Below, piece after piece: positions 35,324-46,538 of a stretch of DNA of 64,000 nucleotides. Below the pieces are notes generated by a model. The model was not told the origin of the DNA and did not search any database. It was given only the letters and a program-made list of their open reading frames with translations. The first letter of the stretch is position 1; each line of letters starts with the position of its first letter. A program made the translations under genes and the position numbers. Source of the stretch: Diphasiastrum complanatum (lineage: Eukaryota > Streptophyta > Lycopodiopsida > Lycopodiales > Lycopodiaceae); NCBI GenBank assembly GCA_029204225.1, contig CM055094.1, positions 31,307,427 through 31,371,426 on the forward strand, in the 5' to 3' direction.

Positions 35324-38300
35324 TTATGTATTTTTCTCCAAGGCCACAAGTGCGGGAGTCAAATAATTATTTGATTTGTCAGGTAAATGTGCCACCTATC
35401 ATGCAAACGAAGAAAAAGTGATCAGTGGACCAAGCCTAAAGATTTTTGCACCTAGCTAGAATAACTATCTTACAGTTTCCTAATCTCTCCATAAGTTACA
35501 TGTTATGAGTTTCAAATTCTTTGTGGAGCTTTTAGTCTTGAAACCCGAGACATAGTTTGCTGCAAGGGTCATAGCTTTACAAGTTCATAAAGCTGTTCGC
35601 CTTCTTCTGCTTTGTATTCATAACAAACCTGAAAAAACAGCCAAGGTCACAACATTTGCTGGTCTATTAGTCTACTTTCAAGCTCACAAAAGCTAGCTTA
35701 CAGAACAGTAACCTGCAAGATAATGTATCTAATATCATTCTTCCCATCTAACATTAAAATCACTCACATCGAAGCTCTTGTTCCTCGCAGCAGGATTGTG
35801 TAGTGCCTTCACACACACATCTGCTACATCTGCACAGCTGATGCCCTGAATTCGCACCATAATATGGGTCAAGACTGATGGCAAAGCAACTATTCCAAGA
35901 AAATACAGAGAATGATGACCAGACTAACCTGAGTAATTCTGTTTCCTTGGTCAAAAACAAGTGCTCGTTGACCTCCAGGTTCCTCCTGAAGATTACGTTG
36001 TCAAAACTCTGAACAGAAAATCTGAGTTTCCTTTGAATGTGACCCAGATTTAATTATGAAAGAGTTTGCAGCAAGGTAGACGTGTTGAGATACGTAAATG
36101 GCACCACCAAGTTCAAATCTGACAAATCAATCACTTTGTACGTGAAAAATACCAATAAAGGACCTGGTCGGATGATCGTATATCCAAGGCCAGAATTTCT
36201 CAATGCTGTTTCCCCCGCCTTTGTCATGCGACCCGAAGAAATCAATCAGGCTGGGATTACGATGAACTGGAAGAATTCAACAGTATCTATTATAAATGAG
36301 AAGGCTGAAAAAACACCTGCTTAGCCTTAATAATCCTTTCCCGTTGTTCAGGATCTATTGCGGGTCCGGAACATGATACTAAGATGAAATCTGTTTCCTC
36401 CCCAGTCTGCAAGATGTATCAAAATTCAATCACCCTCAGCGAACCATCAAGAGTTTTAGAAGTTTAGGCAAACGTACTGTAGTCGTAAACTTACTGGCAA
36501 AGCTTTGATGTAGTCCAAAACCAGCTTGAAACTATTACTGTCACGGACATTTGGTGCGCCATTTCTTCCCATACTTTCACGCGTAGCTACAGGCCTCTAT
36601 CACACAGAGATATTGGAAAGGAGTGAATTTGGGAAGCCTTAAATCATTGCAGTACTTTTCAATGCAGTTTTCAAGTTCCCACCGATATTGATGAATTTTA
36701 CTTCAAGATAGGCCATCAAAAGCCATGACTGAGGAGACACTGACCTGTCTTCGGGGCTCAAATCGGATGCCTATCTTATGTATCAGAAAAGGATGTAGTG
36801 GTGGATCATCTGGGTTTAATGGTCTGAATGTTGAGAATGGTATCCTTATCTGCAATTAATACATTCAATAACTTAGTGACTATTCTGTACATACATAGTA
36901 CCTCAGCCCTTGCGAATCATATTAGCACCAACTATCCAGTAACAAGATTACAAATCATACCCTGCTGTAGCCGACCCTTGTAAGGAATCGAGCAAAATAC
37001 AATCTGTTTGGCAACCCGTCATCTGGGCTACTAGTTTCAAGCAGCAATACATAGGATTTACCATCACCACAGACTGACAATACAAGGCCTTCGTATCTGC
37101 ATGGTACATACATATGCAATCACTAAACATTTGCATGATGTGTCTATTTGCGAGAAAATAATTCTCCATCGTACATCTTTACAAGTACCTGTCAAGGGTG
37201 AAGCCCAAGGGAAGAGATAGCTTCTTCAGCATCTCAACATACCCACCTCGAGTGAAGACAAAGCCTGCATTGGTGAAGAATAAATTCGATGCAATTGGTT
37301 TGTCATAGAGTTAATATAGACAAAGAGCTAGCTAGCATTACTGTAAAAAGGACAAAATATATATAGGTTGAATACTCCAGAACATGGATGCATTAACTCA
37401 CTACTACAAAATAACACATTCTTGTTAGAAGATTACACTTTCAAAGAAAACCTCCTAATGCCAATTTTCAGAGGTGAATGTTAGACCGTACAGACAGTAG
37501 CTAAAGGGTAGACCTGAGAAGACAGCATTGCCATCTTCTGATATCTGAATTTCGGCGTCCATCCCAGCCGTGTACTTGGATCCTATCTCATCAATGAAAT
37601 ATGTTCCTTCTTGCACAATCCAGCCATCAAGAGAATTAGGTCGGTTGAATTTTGCAATCAGCAATTTGCTTTTACTGCTTTGTCCAGCACGGCTTTGTGC
37701 CATTCTGTGGTTGAAGTCCTACATCATCAACTCCATCAATCTGATATTCAGCTTCTCAATTCACATTGAACTATAGCCTTGCATCTATACATTACCAAGC
37801 CCTTACCCAACTTCTATTTTTCTTAATTTATACTCATGGATCTGACAACTGCATTCTCCATGTCACTTTTATAAGTGACATTTATGGATAGCAGTGAGCA
37901 AGATATTTATTGTGATGTCATGTGGCTAAGAGACAGCAATCTATCAATGATATCCACAGAGTTGAGCATAACCTTTTTCTTAATCCAGGAACCTACACAC
38001 AAATTTATGTTAAATTCGAGAGAGAGATAGAACACCTGGAAAGCTTTGGCAAGGTTATATACACCACGATTATCCACCCTGTTCAAATCTCCGGTGATAA
38101 GGTAACGTGCTGTTGCACAGCAAATAATTTTGTTGCAGCCTTCTACTGCTGCCTTAAGTGTATCTGGCTCTCCAAGGTCACCAACCACCACTTGGACAGA
38201 TCTTGGAAGTGTCTCAAGTACTTGTGGATCTGATGTTCGTACCAGCGCCTGTCAAAATAGAAAATAAATTCAACTCCAAGATGAGTCCAAGCATCTGAAT

Positions 38301-41300
38301 AATCAAAAGCTACAAAATGAGTGTCTCTAATCCCCAGTTATATTCTTTTGGAGTACAAGGAACCTTCCAAGAAACCCTATTGTATAATTTGAAAAATAAG
38401 GGAGGCAGTTTTGGAGAGAAATAGTGCACCCAAAAAGAATATGACTATGGCTACTGGACTATATCATTGTACCAATTCTCCACACCAAAGGAAAGCAGCA
38501 ATGAGTACCTAATACCGCAAATATGGATGAAGAAGATCGTTGCCCAATGCCAAATACCAAGGAAAGAACTCCGATGCTTGTGCAGCTGCATTGTGTGACG
38601 TATCTCAATATATCATTGAGTCCTCAGTCTCTAAGTTTGTAGATTACCAATTGTTCATATTGTCATTGTATAGAGCTATAATCACTATCTAGACACTGAA
38701 ACAACACGTGCTTTTCCTTTAACAGAAGGCTAGGAATAAAAAGAGCAAAAAAAATAAAAACCCTAAAAGCGGTTTCACGGTCTCTTTCTCGACAGAGCCA
38801 ATTAATTCCCGTTTCAACCGTGTTTCAGACACATTGTGAAAAGGCTTTTCGAAAAGGTCCACAAAACATTGAAAAAAAGGCCTTGGATCATAGGCCAACA
38901 AATATTTTGATGATTATTTCTCCGCTTAGGTACAACTATTTATAGCTTCCAAAATGTCATTTGGCCACTTGCCCCAAACTTGACCTAATTTGGAAACTTC
39001 TAGATACTTTATCAAAAACCTAGAAAATCTAGTCTAGATGCAATGTACCAAAAGTAGCCAATTAGAATGGGTCCAAACTCGACCTCATCCACTGATCTAC
39101 TTGCCAGAGGTAGTTAGACCACTATTTAGGCCCTTATTAAGAAATATGAAACTAACTCGAAGTTGAGATTCATTTTGGCCTCCAAAATTGCCAAATGAAA
39201 AACCAAACTAGTTGACAAATTTTCACACCATGTCCTCTAGACATCTCCAGTCATTATAGGCTACTTCAAGTGGATCCTAAGTTTTTCATCAAGGACAATG
39301 ACTTTCTTGAAGGGGGTGAGAATGTTAGGCCCTAACGTACTCTAGGACCATTGACTAGGTGGGTCAGGTGTGACTACTGCCAGTGGCGAGGCACAACCCA
39401 CAACAAGTGAGTAGGTGGCCACTGGTAATGGCCACAACAAGTGAGTAGTGTAAATTTCGGTAGAGCTTTGCTAACAAAGGTGACAAATGACTCGAATTCA
39501 GCCCTTATATAGCAGAATTTAGAGTGCGTATTAGGTAAAATCTACTTTCCCTTGTTCAGTTCCACCCAAATTTTGGCAGGCACCTTCTTCACAAAGTTTC
39601 CAATAGGACTTGAAGATCTATTAGAACATTTTCTAGGTGCTTGGATACTAGTCCCATAACCATAGAGTGTAGATGTAGAAAGGTTATTTGATGAAACATG
39701 TTATTTAATGCTTTGTGTGATTGAAAAATGTAGCAAAGCAACTACGTGTATAATTTATTTAGTATTCCTAATACCCAATATCTATCACTGTTTTTTGAAG
39801 TCTCTCGGCATTTTTTTTTTCTAAGACACCTAAAAAAATTCACAAAGAAAACTCTGAAAAAAAAAAACGTTATGCTTCTAAATGACCTAAATTTCGGAAC
39901 ACGGTTAGAACTCTATGTTCCGAAACACAATGCATCTATCTACATTGCCTACACACTAAAAAAAGCACTTGCTTTTGCCATTATACAAGGCTGGAAATTG
40001 CAAATAGTCATAATTACAAAGTGATCACCTCCCCCATCCTCTGCGGTGCCTAGGTGGTCGACCTCGATCGCTTTTCGGCTAACTCTAGTCCCTGTTGCAC
40101 ATTATGCAAGGTACTGTGTTCTTTAACACATATGGAACGTGCGATTACTGGTAACCAAAGCAAGCTTAATCCAAATTCCAAACTTCAAAGTGATGATCAA
40201 ACGCAGTGTCCAAAATTCTCAATTCCATGATAGCCAATTTCAGGATCAAGATTTACTCAGATCAGCAACATATAGACTCAGAGAGTATAATTGTTAAAAG
40301 TTCATAAACATGAAGACAAGTTTTCGGTCGTACATGAATCACACATCTTGTTACATACGAGGCTGCTATGTCCTTGGTGGGAAGTAAAATGACCAAAATA
40401 ACAGATAGGAGTACTAAAGGCCAGCGTCAGGGTAAAAAAAATGACAGCCCAGTAAAAGCATTGACCAGACAAACGTGCGACAAAAGTTTGACAATGAGGT
40501 TTTCTTCTTTCTAATGGAAGGTCCAAATGTGTCTCCCTCCACCATACTTTGCCTGCACAATTGAACATGGGAGGCAATGAAAGCAATCTGTAACTGCCAA
40601 CAAATCGGACGTGGAGCAAAAACAAAAGAGAATCAAGGCGACTAGTGGCGAGACCAGAGGATATGGCAAAGACAAAATCCATTATTAAACACGAATATAG
40701 TGAGACTTTGTTGTTAGATTCTAGGGAGCAAACGAATCAACCAACAAAGTAGGATCTTGCCCTACTGTATCAGAGCACTGTATCAAGAGAAAAACTTAAA
40801 TTCAGTGGAGAGGATCCATACCAAGTAGCCAAGATTTACAATAATGGGGCCGTTCAGTTGCAATGGTATCTCAGATTTACAGTGGGATTCAAGGGAGCCA
40901 AAAGATCGGTAGCCAAGAAAGTTCTTACACTACCAGAGCACTGTACTGAAAAGGAAAACTTAAAATTATTGGGGAAGGTTCATACCAAGTAGCCAAGATT
41001 TACACTAATGGGACTGTACAGAAGCTATCTCAATGGCAATCATTATCCCATCGTGGTGAATAGTAGCATACTTCGCTACTATATACTAGCACCTATGTAC
41101 CCACACCCGTATGACCTGAAATTGAGTGACAAGAAACAATTCTAGCTTTTGGTTCTATTCCTTTTTTGTTTTCTTCAATTTTTCACATTTGTTATGTTAA
41201 GAGATAGGCAGTTTTGAGAGCTATTCATTTTGTTATGTACTGTTTAGATCAGGTAATATCAGTTCAGATGACGCCACTATATGTATTTGTTAATATTCTT

Positions 41301-44300
41301 TGATAATATAAGTTGATCTATAGTGGGAATATGGAGGAACATTATGGTGAGTGATTAGATCAAGCAGCTTAGTGAGATAGCGCGCGTCAGTCATTTATGT
41401 CTAAGCAAAAAATATGGCCATTGCTTTCAAACACATGAGTACAAATTTCTCCTAAACAGAGTATTGTGATATTTCGGGCATGTCGGACATTATCACCACA
41501 TGAGATCCAGAGATCAAGCAAGACAAGCGTAGATACAATACAGCAATAATTCACAAGGAATGACTTCAATTGAGTTTCAGACCCATTGGCAAGGAGTTAG
41601 GCTGCTCTCAACATTGGGTGAGTATTAAGTGAGCAGGTCCTTTTTGAAATCATAGAGAAAGAAGGCTTCCATATGCTCTGGTCAGTGAGTCTATCTCCAG
41701 TTGAGAACTTTATCACACAAGAATGAAGCTCACCACAGGGAGTGCGTTCGCTAAAAGAATTATCAAAACAAAAAATGGCAGCATATACGAATATCACATA
41801 TGCCACATACATTTATCATGAACTATAAAATATTTATTTGATTCAAAAATAGTCTGTTAAATTAAATCAGATAAGTAAAATACAAACGATCCAGACTGTT
41901 CCAAGTTCTGATCACATCCTTACAGAAAGAACAACTGACAACCAAATGAGATTTAACTACTCATAGATCTGAATCGCTGATCAGCAATTGCGTGGAGCAC
42001 AATGATTTGAATTCAACCTGTTTCTCAATCGAAATCATGTAAGAAACTTTCTCCCCAAATATTTACAGGTCAAGAAAGGTATGTCAATGCTAGTAGAAAC
42101 AACAATGGGTAGCACATCTTTATCGACTGATACCATGAGATGTCATGGGTCAAACATGACTCATACAACTGCAAGCAGCGATTAGCAAGCAAGAATCATG
42201 AAATAAACGACTAGTCAATGAGCCAATAGACAGAAATGAACATACATTAGAATCACAAAAAATCAACAACATTTTAATAAAAGGTTGCCAACATGTAGAC
42301 TCATCCTCATTCTGGAAATTGGCAGCAGCTCTCATGTGATTGTCGCCGCATGAAGCTGCAACCTTTTGAGCACGCTATGGAGTAATGGAGAGATCCAGGT
42401 CTGAGATTTCCAAATAAGCAAAAAGATCAAAAGGTCCCTACTATACATGTTCTTGTGGGCTATCGCGTATATAGTCTCTCTCAAGCACTTGATTGATTCC
42501 CAGTGCCTCTTAACTTAGCAATGTGAATACCCAAAATTCATAATATATGACATAAGCCATTTTTTTTACAAATTATATGTAAGCTGATCTGAAAAGCAAT
42601 TATTCTAGACATACAAATAGCTTTCTGATTCTTCTGATGTACTTGTATTTTGTACCATCATTCTTATCAATCTTTGACCTTTGCTTGAAAAGTTTGACTG
42701 ATACTATGCTTTGTACGTGAAACTCTCAATGCACGTTGTATGTGAGTCGCTGGTAGATCCAAAGTTTAAGAATCTTCCTTGCCATCCATGCACTCTTCCC
42801 GTTCACAATATTACATTAAGAAAACCATCACTATGACTTAAGCTTTTATAGTGTTCAGAAACCCTAATCTAAACTAATCAGGGCATCGAATGTTCACCTT
42901 ATTTCTTTTCTGCCCAAACATGGCCTTTTCTATATATACAGACCACGGATGCGGGCCACGTTCCAGAACACATTCCGGATCACGTTTCGAGACGTGACCC
43001 GGGATTTCCTATTAGGATGTCCCGGAATGCAAATTTTTTTTTTGGGGGGTGCCAAAATGGGTATCAAATGAAATGTTTTTTTGAGAGCAGTTCACATATC
43101 TAGTTTTCCAAGAGTTTCAAGACCAATGCCGTTCAATTTTTGAACATTAAGTGATTTTCTATTGTATTGTGTGAAATGAAATCATATGAAACTGTACTGA
43201 ACAACATCAAACTTGACAACTGTTATGAAGCATAAGCTCCAATCTCTAGCTTGCTATAAAAATGTGAATCAGCTCAATGTGATCAACAAAAGTGAGTACA
43301 TTATACAGTGCCAACAGGAAAGCATGATATGGCAAGTTGTTGTTTCGTAAATGAACCAAAGATGCAGGCCACAACGCGTTCTGGATCACGTTCCGGAACA
43401 TGATCCGGGATTTCCCATTAGGGTTTCCCGGAATGCAAATTTCTTTTGTTTTTTTGTTTTCAAACCTGCCAATATGGGGTATCATGTGAAAGGATTTCAA
43501 AAGAGCAGTTCTGTTGCTTGGTTTCAGATAGTTAACCCCCAATATCTGCTAGTCACTTCAATCAGATACGGCTAATCATTTCATTTGTATCTGCCTGCTG
43601 CTATTCATTGGTCATTTGGATTGCAACTAGTTGTGGATCCCTCCACAACGAGAAAAAAGTTTGCAAATTTTTTTGCGATCCGGATCGCACGATCCGAATC
43701 GTTTTTTGCAGCGGATCGCGATCCGCTGCAACTGAGAAATGAACCATCGTCCTCTCACCCTTTGCATCTCTCTCTATCTCCGTCACAGAAAATGTCCAGG
43801 TAATTTTGATAACTTTGATTTGCCATTCAAATATTGAATTTATTCCACAAAAGGAACTGGCAAAAACAGGGTGATCTTGGATTCCAAACATTTGTAGGCA
43901 CATCAACTTAGGCAACAATAATTTCCATATCAGAATAAAAATCACGATCTATGTTTCGTTTCTTATGCATACATAATCACAATGTGGAAAAGCTAAGAGA
44001 TCACAAAATCCAGAAAGTGAAATGACTTTTGCAGATTAGGATAGCCAAAAATAGAGTACTGCAAGCCAATTGTTGCTTTAGAAATATCAAAACAGATTCT
44101 TCCTGTTCTTATGCATTGTAGATTGGCAAACCCTAGAAAAGCTAGGGAGCTTATTGAGTGGAATGCCAACCTTTATTTTATAGCCGCGCAGCAAAAGCTT
44201 TCGAATAAGAACACGCCCCACCCTGCTGGTTGCTCCTGCCACCAGTATTGTCGTGTTGTCAGCATTGGGTATGGTGAATTCACACATGGGTCCTCCAATT

Positions 44301-44707
44301 AGCACATTATCATATTCTTCCTTGGTCCGAGGAGAGCTTGTAAGCTGGCCAAGCTCATTAAGCCTTCGCCACACATCATCAAAAATCTGTCGAGACCGCC
44401 TACCCAGCCCCACAGGGTTCACAGTTTTCAAACTTAGTGTGATTGCCTGCTTGCCTGTGTTGCTTTCACTCTGAGCTCCTACAGGCTTGCCCACATCCTC
44501 TGCATTGCCCTCTTCGCTTGCAGCAGCGTCTTCCTCTGAGGAGGCTGCTGCAGCAACCCATCTGAGCACTCTTTCCTGCCTGCTGCCAACTGCAGGTGGT
44601 GAATTGGCAGTGCGCAGAGCAGAAGAGGAGCACCATCTGTCTTGAATTTGGTCCACAAGTGACACACAGCACTGGAATTGTGCAGAGCCCACTAAGCTGA
44701 TCGCCAT
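35324..44707 (-). CDS. HCF173: HCF173, SDR/CIA30 protein for psbA translation
   Basis: Joined minus-strand exons: 44707-44171, 38248-38036, 37718-37514, 37264-37189, 37096-36961, 36849-36745, 36596-36495, 36406-36317, 36218-36153, 35985-35929, 35845-35768, 35628-35581, 35395-35324. They sum to 1785 nt, 594 residues plus TAA, in one frame with GT-AG introns throughout; the Arabidopsis protein is about 598 residues. Known role of the family: a chloroplast, thylakoid-associated protein that binds the psbA mRNA leader and is needed for D1 synthesis and photosystem II assembly and repair. Seen: a Ser/Ala-rich N-terminus consistent with a transit peptide; NAD(P)-binding-like loop VAGATSRVG (about residues 156-164); a CIA30 domain inserted at about 265-445 ('DGWIVQEGTYF', 'FVFTRGGYVEM'); then the second SDR half with 'GLGYTIIRPGP' (about 498-508) and C-terminus 'LPDKSNNYLTPALVALEKNT'. 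The SDR YxxxK pair is not evident, as in atypical members. The start was chosen as the Met followed by a plastid-like leader; an upstream in-frame Met (44950) would add non-conserved residues. No stops or frameshifts, so it appears functional. Confidence 0.96.
39308..39480 (+). repeat. Possible polypurine tract and LTR start inside intron 1
   Basis: TTGAAGGGGGTGAGAA is followed at 39323 by TGTTAGGCCCTAACG, the arrangement expected at an LTR-retrotransposon 3' end. The preceding sequence reads 'DPKFFIKDNDFLEGGEN', compatible with a gypsy polyprotein end. A matching LTR was not found. Confidence 0.35.
40768..41040. repeat. Tandem duplication in intron 1 (about 166-bp period)
   Basis: Two diverged copies share CAGAGCACTGTA, 'CATACCAAGTAGCCAAGATT' and 'AATGGG', spaced about 166 bases apart. 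Confidence 0.75.
42941..43510. repeat. Duplicated ~150-bp block in intron 1
   Basis: 42941-43095 and 43353-43510 align directly. Shared parts include 'CATTCCGGATCACGTTTCG' or its variant, 'CCGGGATTTCC', 'CCCGGAATGCAAATTT' and 'GAGCAGTTC'. Each copy carries a near-palindrome around GGATCACGTT/AACGTGATCC. They look like two copies of one small non-coding element. Confidence 0.75.
43630..43730. repeat. Cluster of short palindromes
   Basis: Within 100 bases: a hairpin GTTGTGGA/TCCACAAC (43630-43649), a 14-bp palindrome GCGATCCGGATCGC (43675-43688), an imperfect CGATCCGAATCG, and a perfect 24-bp palindrome with halves TGCAGCGGATCG and CGATCCGCTGCA (43707-43730). Confidence 0.9.
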
Positions 44708-45100
44708 AATATAGCTATGCTGCCCAATTACACAAAAAACCTCATTGCAAGCGAACAAGGCTATTCCTATTCTTGTGATTGACAAAGGAAAAGCAGAAAC
44801 ATTGGCAGCTACTACTACGGAGGAGGAGGAGGAGGAGGATGTTTTCGCAAGAGAAATATACACTGCTTCTGGGTGATCGTCCATCCAAAAGGGGGGGGGA
44901 GAGGGAGAGAGAGAGAGACCGGTGGATGTGCGCCACGTTTCAAAATCCACGTGTCAGCTTATGTAAGGTTGTCAAAGCCACATGGCAAAATCTGAGTCGT
45001 TTCTGCGTCATCTAGCGATGGGGGCTACACTGCTATCAAAGCGAAAGAAGTGGGGATGACGTGGCTCAAAAAGAAGCCATGCTTTGGGATGAGGTCGAAG
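44708..45100 (-). promoter_or_regulatory. HCF173 leader and putative light-responsive promoter
   Basis: The gene's upstream region contains a CT-rich tract on the sense strand (about 44889-44915), a common feature of plant 5' leaders. It also holds a palindromic G-box CACGTG (44948-44953), a GCCACGTTT-type site (about 44933-44942) and GCCACGTCA (45057-45065). ACGT-core sites are bound by bZIP and bHLH factors and are common upstream of photosynthesis genes. No clear TATA box was seen. The assignment is by motif and position only. Confidence 0.5.
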
Positions 45101-45164
45101 GTAAAGGGAGTCAATCACCAATTTTTTAACATTTTGGAAATTGAGTTGTGAATTTTGGAGGTTT

Positions 45165-45297
45165 TTTGGCATTGCCTTTTATGCAGGGTCCTTTGTAATC
45201 ATATCAAACATTGACGTGCTTGTGTCATAAATTGATTTTTTTTTTTTGGCCCTGCCTTCTAGGCAAGGTCCTTTGTAATCATATCAAACATTGACGT
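45165..45297. repeat. Direct repeat of about 50 bp
   Basis: Two copies contain GGTCCTTTGTAATCATATCA and AACATTGACGT, starting near 45187 and 45268, about 81 bases apart. Confidence 0.85.
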
Positions 45298-45479
45298 TAA
45301 TTTCTAAGCTTGCCACATATTTAAAACATATTGAAATAAAGGACGGAGCTCGTTTTAGGGAAAAATTCGAATATCTGAAATATTTTATTTTCGTAAAATC
45401 AGTTTTTAAATTTTTACAAAGGAAATGGTGATGCCTCACATAATGTAATTTGTGGGGCAAATTTTTTTTTTGACAAATT

Positions 45480-45715
45480 TTTTTTACAGGCACCTTCCGG
45501 ACACCAGAAGGTGCACGTAAAAAAAAATTACGTTTTTTACATGCACCTTCCGCCCGGAAGGTGCATGTAAAAAAAAATTTACGTAAAAAAAAAATGTAAA
45601 AACGGAATTCACGGAAGGGAAGGGCAGGTTCCTCGGCCCTTCCGCCCCTGGAAGACCGTGCGCCCTCGGGCCTCCGCCCTTGGGTGCACACTCTTCCGGG
45701 GCGGAAGGGCCTCGG
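45480..45715. repeat. GC-rich foldback island
   Basis: Nested inverted repeats: GCACCTTC/GAAGGTGC around 45490-45514; 20-base arms 45533-45552 and 45555-45574 with only CC between; and 14-base arms GGCCCTTCCGCCCC (45635-45648) and its complement (45698-45711). The motif CACCTTCCG recurs. A/T homopolymers flank the arms. This resembles a foldback or MITE-like element. The minus frames across it (45284-45784) look incidental. Confidence 0.85.
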
Positions 45716-46538
45716 AGCAGCACCTTCTCCCCCCCCGTAAATCTGCGCTAGGTTCTCCTTTCCTGTACACGTGGGTTTATGCATGGACGACAGGGTTCTT
45801 GCGTGGCTTTCTCTAGGTTCGAGCCTTTCTAACCTCCTGCTGCTGCTGTGTTCCGTGTTGCTGCGGCTTCTACGAAAGGTGATTTATTTGTAAGGAAAGA
45901 TCGATCCGCTAAAAGTGAACTTGCTTTTTGAAGCGTGGGCTTGCAAGTGAAGTTTGAACTAATGTTTGAGTCTTTGATGTTAGACTGCTCGTCGGATCAA
46001 AGAGGACTTTGTGTATGATTGATGTTGCTTTCCAGATTTTAGACAAATGAGTGATGGTCCCAGATTTTGTATAGCACAAATATGATGGTGAACGTCTGTT
46101 CCAAGGGTGCCAGATTTATTCGTATTGATGATCATAATTATTTCTCGCATAGACATTATCATCAATGAATTTCTCGACTATGTTTCATTTAAAATTTCGC
46201 AGCTATTCAGTGCTAGAGCTGGGTAAGTCTTCTTCTGTTCACAACTCAATAAGAGAAGTTATGTTCGTACTGATGTAAAATTTATTATGCTTAATTACTG
46301 GAAGCTGCTACGATAAGAGAATAGTCATTGAACAAAATTCTAGGATTTACTTAGTAACATCTCACCACTTATTCTGTGGAAGCAAGCGGGTTATTAATAG
46401 TTATGCTACAGTGTAGTTTCATGATAGCCGTAGTTCTCTAAAGTTTCTAAACCATCAAGTATAGTGCTAGTATCACAACCTTCGCCACGTATTTCCCCAA
46501 TAAAAAATTTATCATGAAAATTTTATGGCTAACAAGGT
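45716..46538. other. Spacer without recognised gene
   Basis: No domain seen on either strand. Confidence 0.5.

Larger units (their letters stand above)
38249..44170 (-). other. HCF173 intron 1 (5.92 kb)
   Basis: Separates the exon ending '...LLLRGYKIK' from the one starting 'ALVRTSDP', phase 0, donor GTTGGC and acceptor TTTTGACAG. It is over ten times longer than most other introns of the gene (83-317 bp) and holds repeats: a gypsy-like 3' end (39300), a tandem duplication (40768-41040), a duplicated 150-bp block (42941/43353) and a palindrome cluster (43630-43730). No complete gene is nested in it. Confidence 0.93.

Noticed and set aside
36082-36324. Plus-strand open frame of 80 codons
   Set aside because: Antisense to HCF173 exons 8-9 and intron; no family resemblance.
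40302-40682. Minus-strand 126-codon open frame
   Set aside because: Lies inside HCF173 intron 1, matches nothing and has no splice signals that would join it to the gene.
44708-44950. Upstream in-frame Met (44950) as the HCF173 start
   Set aside because: The extra 81 residues are encoded by the CT-rich leader and look unlike a transit peptide; the Met at 44707 gives the expected family length.
45284-45784. Minus-strand 166-codon open frame upstream of HCF173
   Set aside because: Runs through the GC-rich foldback island and A/T homopolymers; Arg/Phe/Lys-rich composition explained by the repeat.
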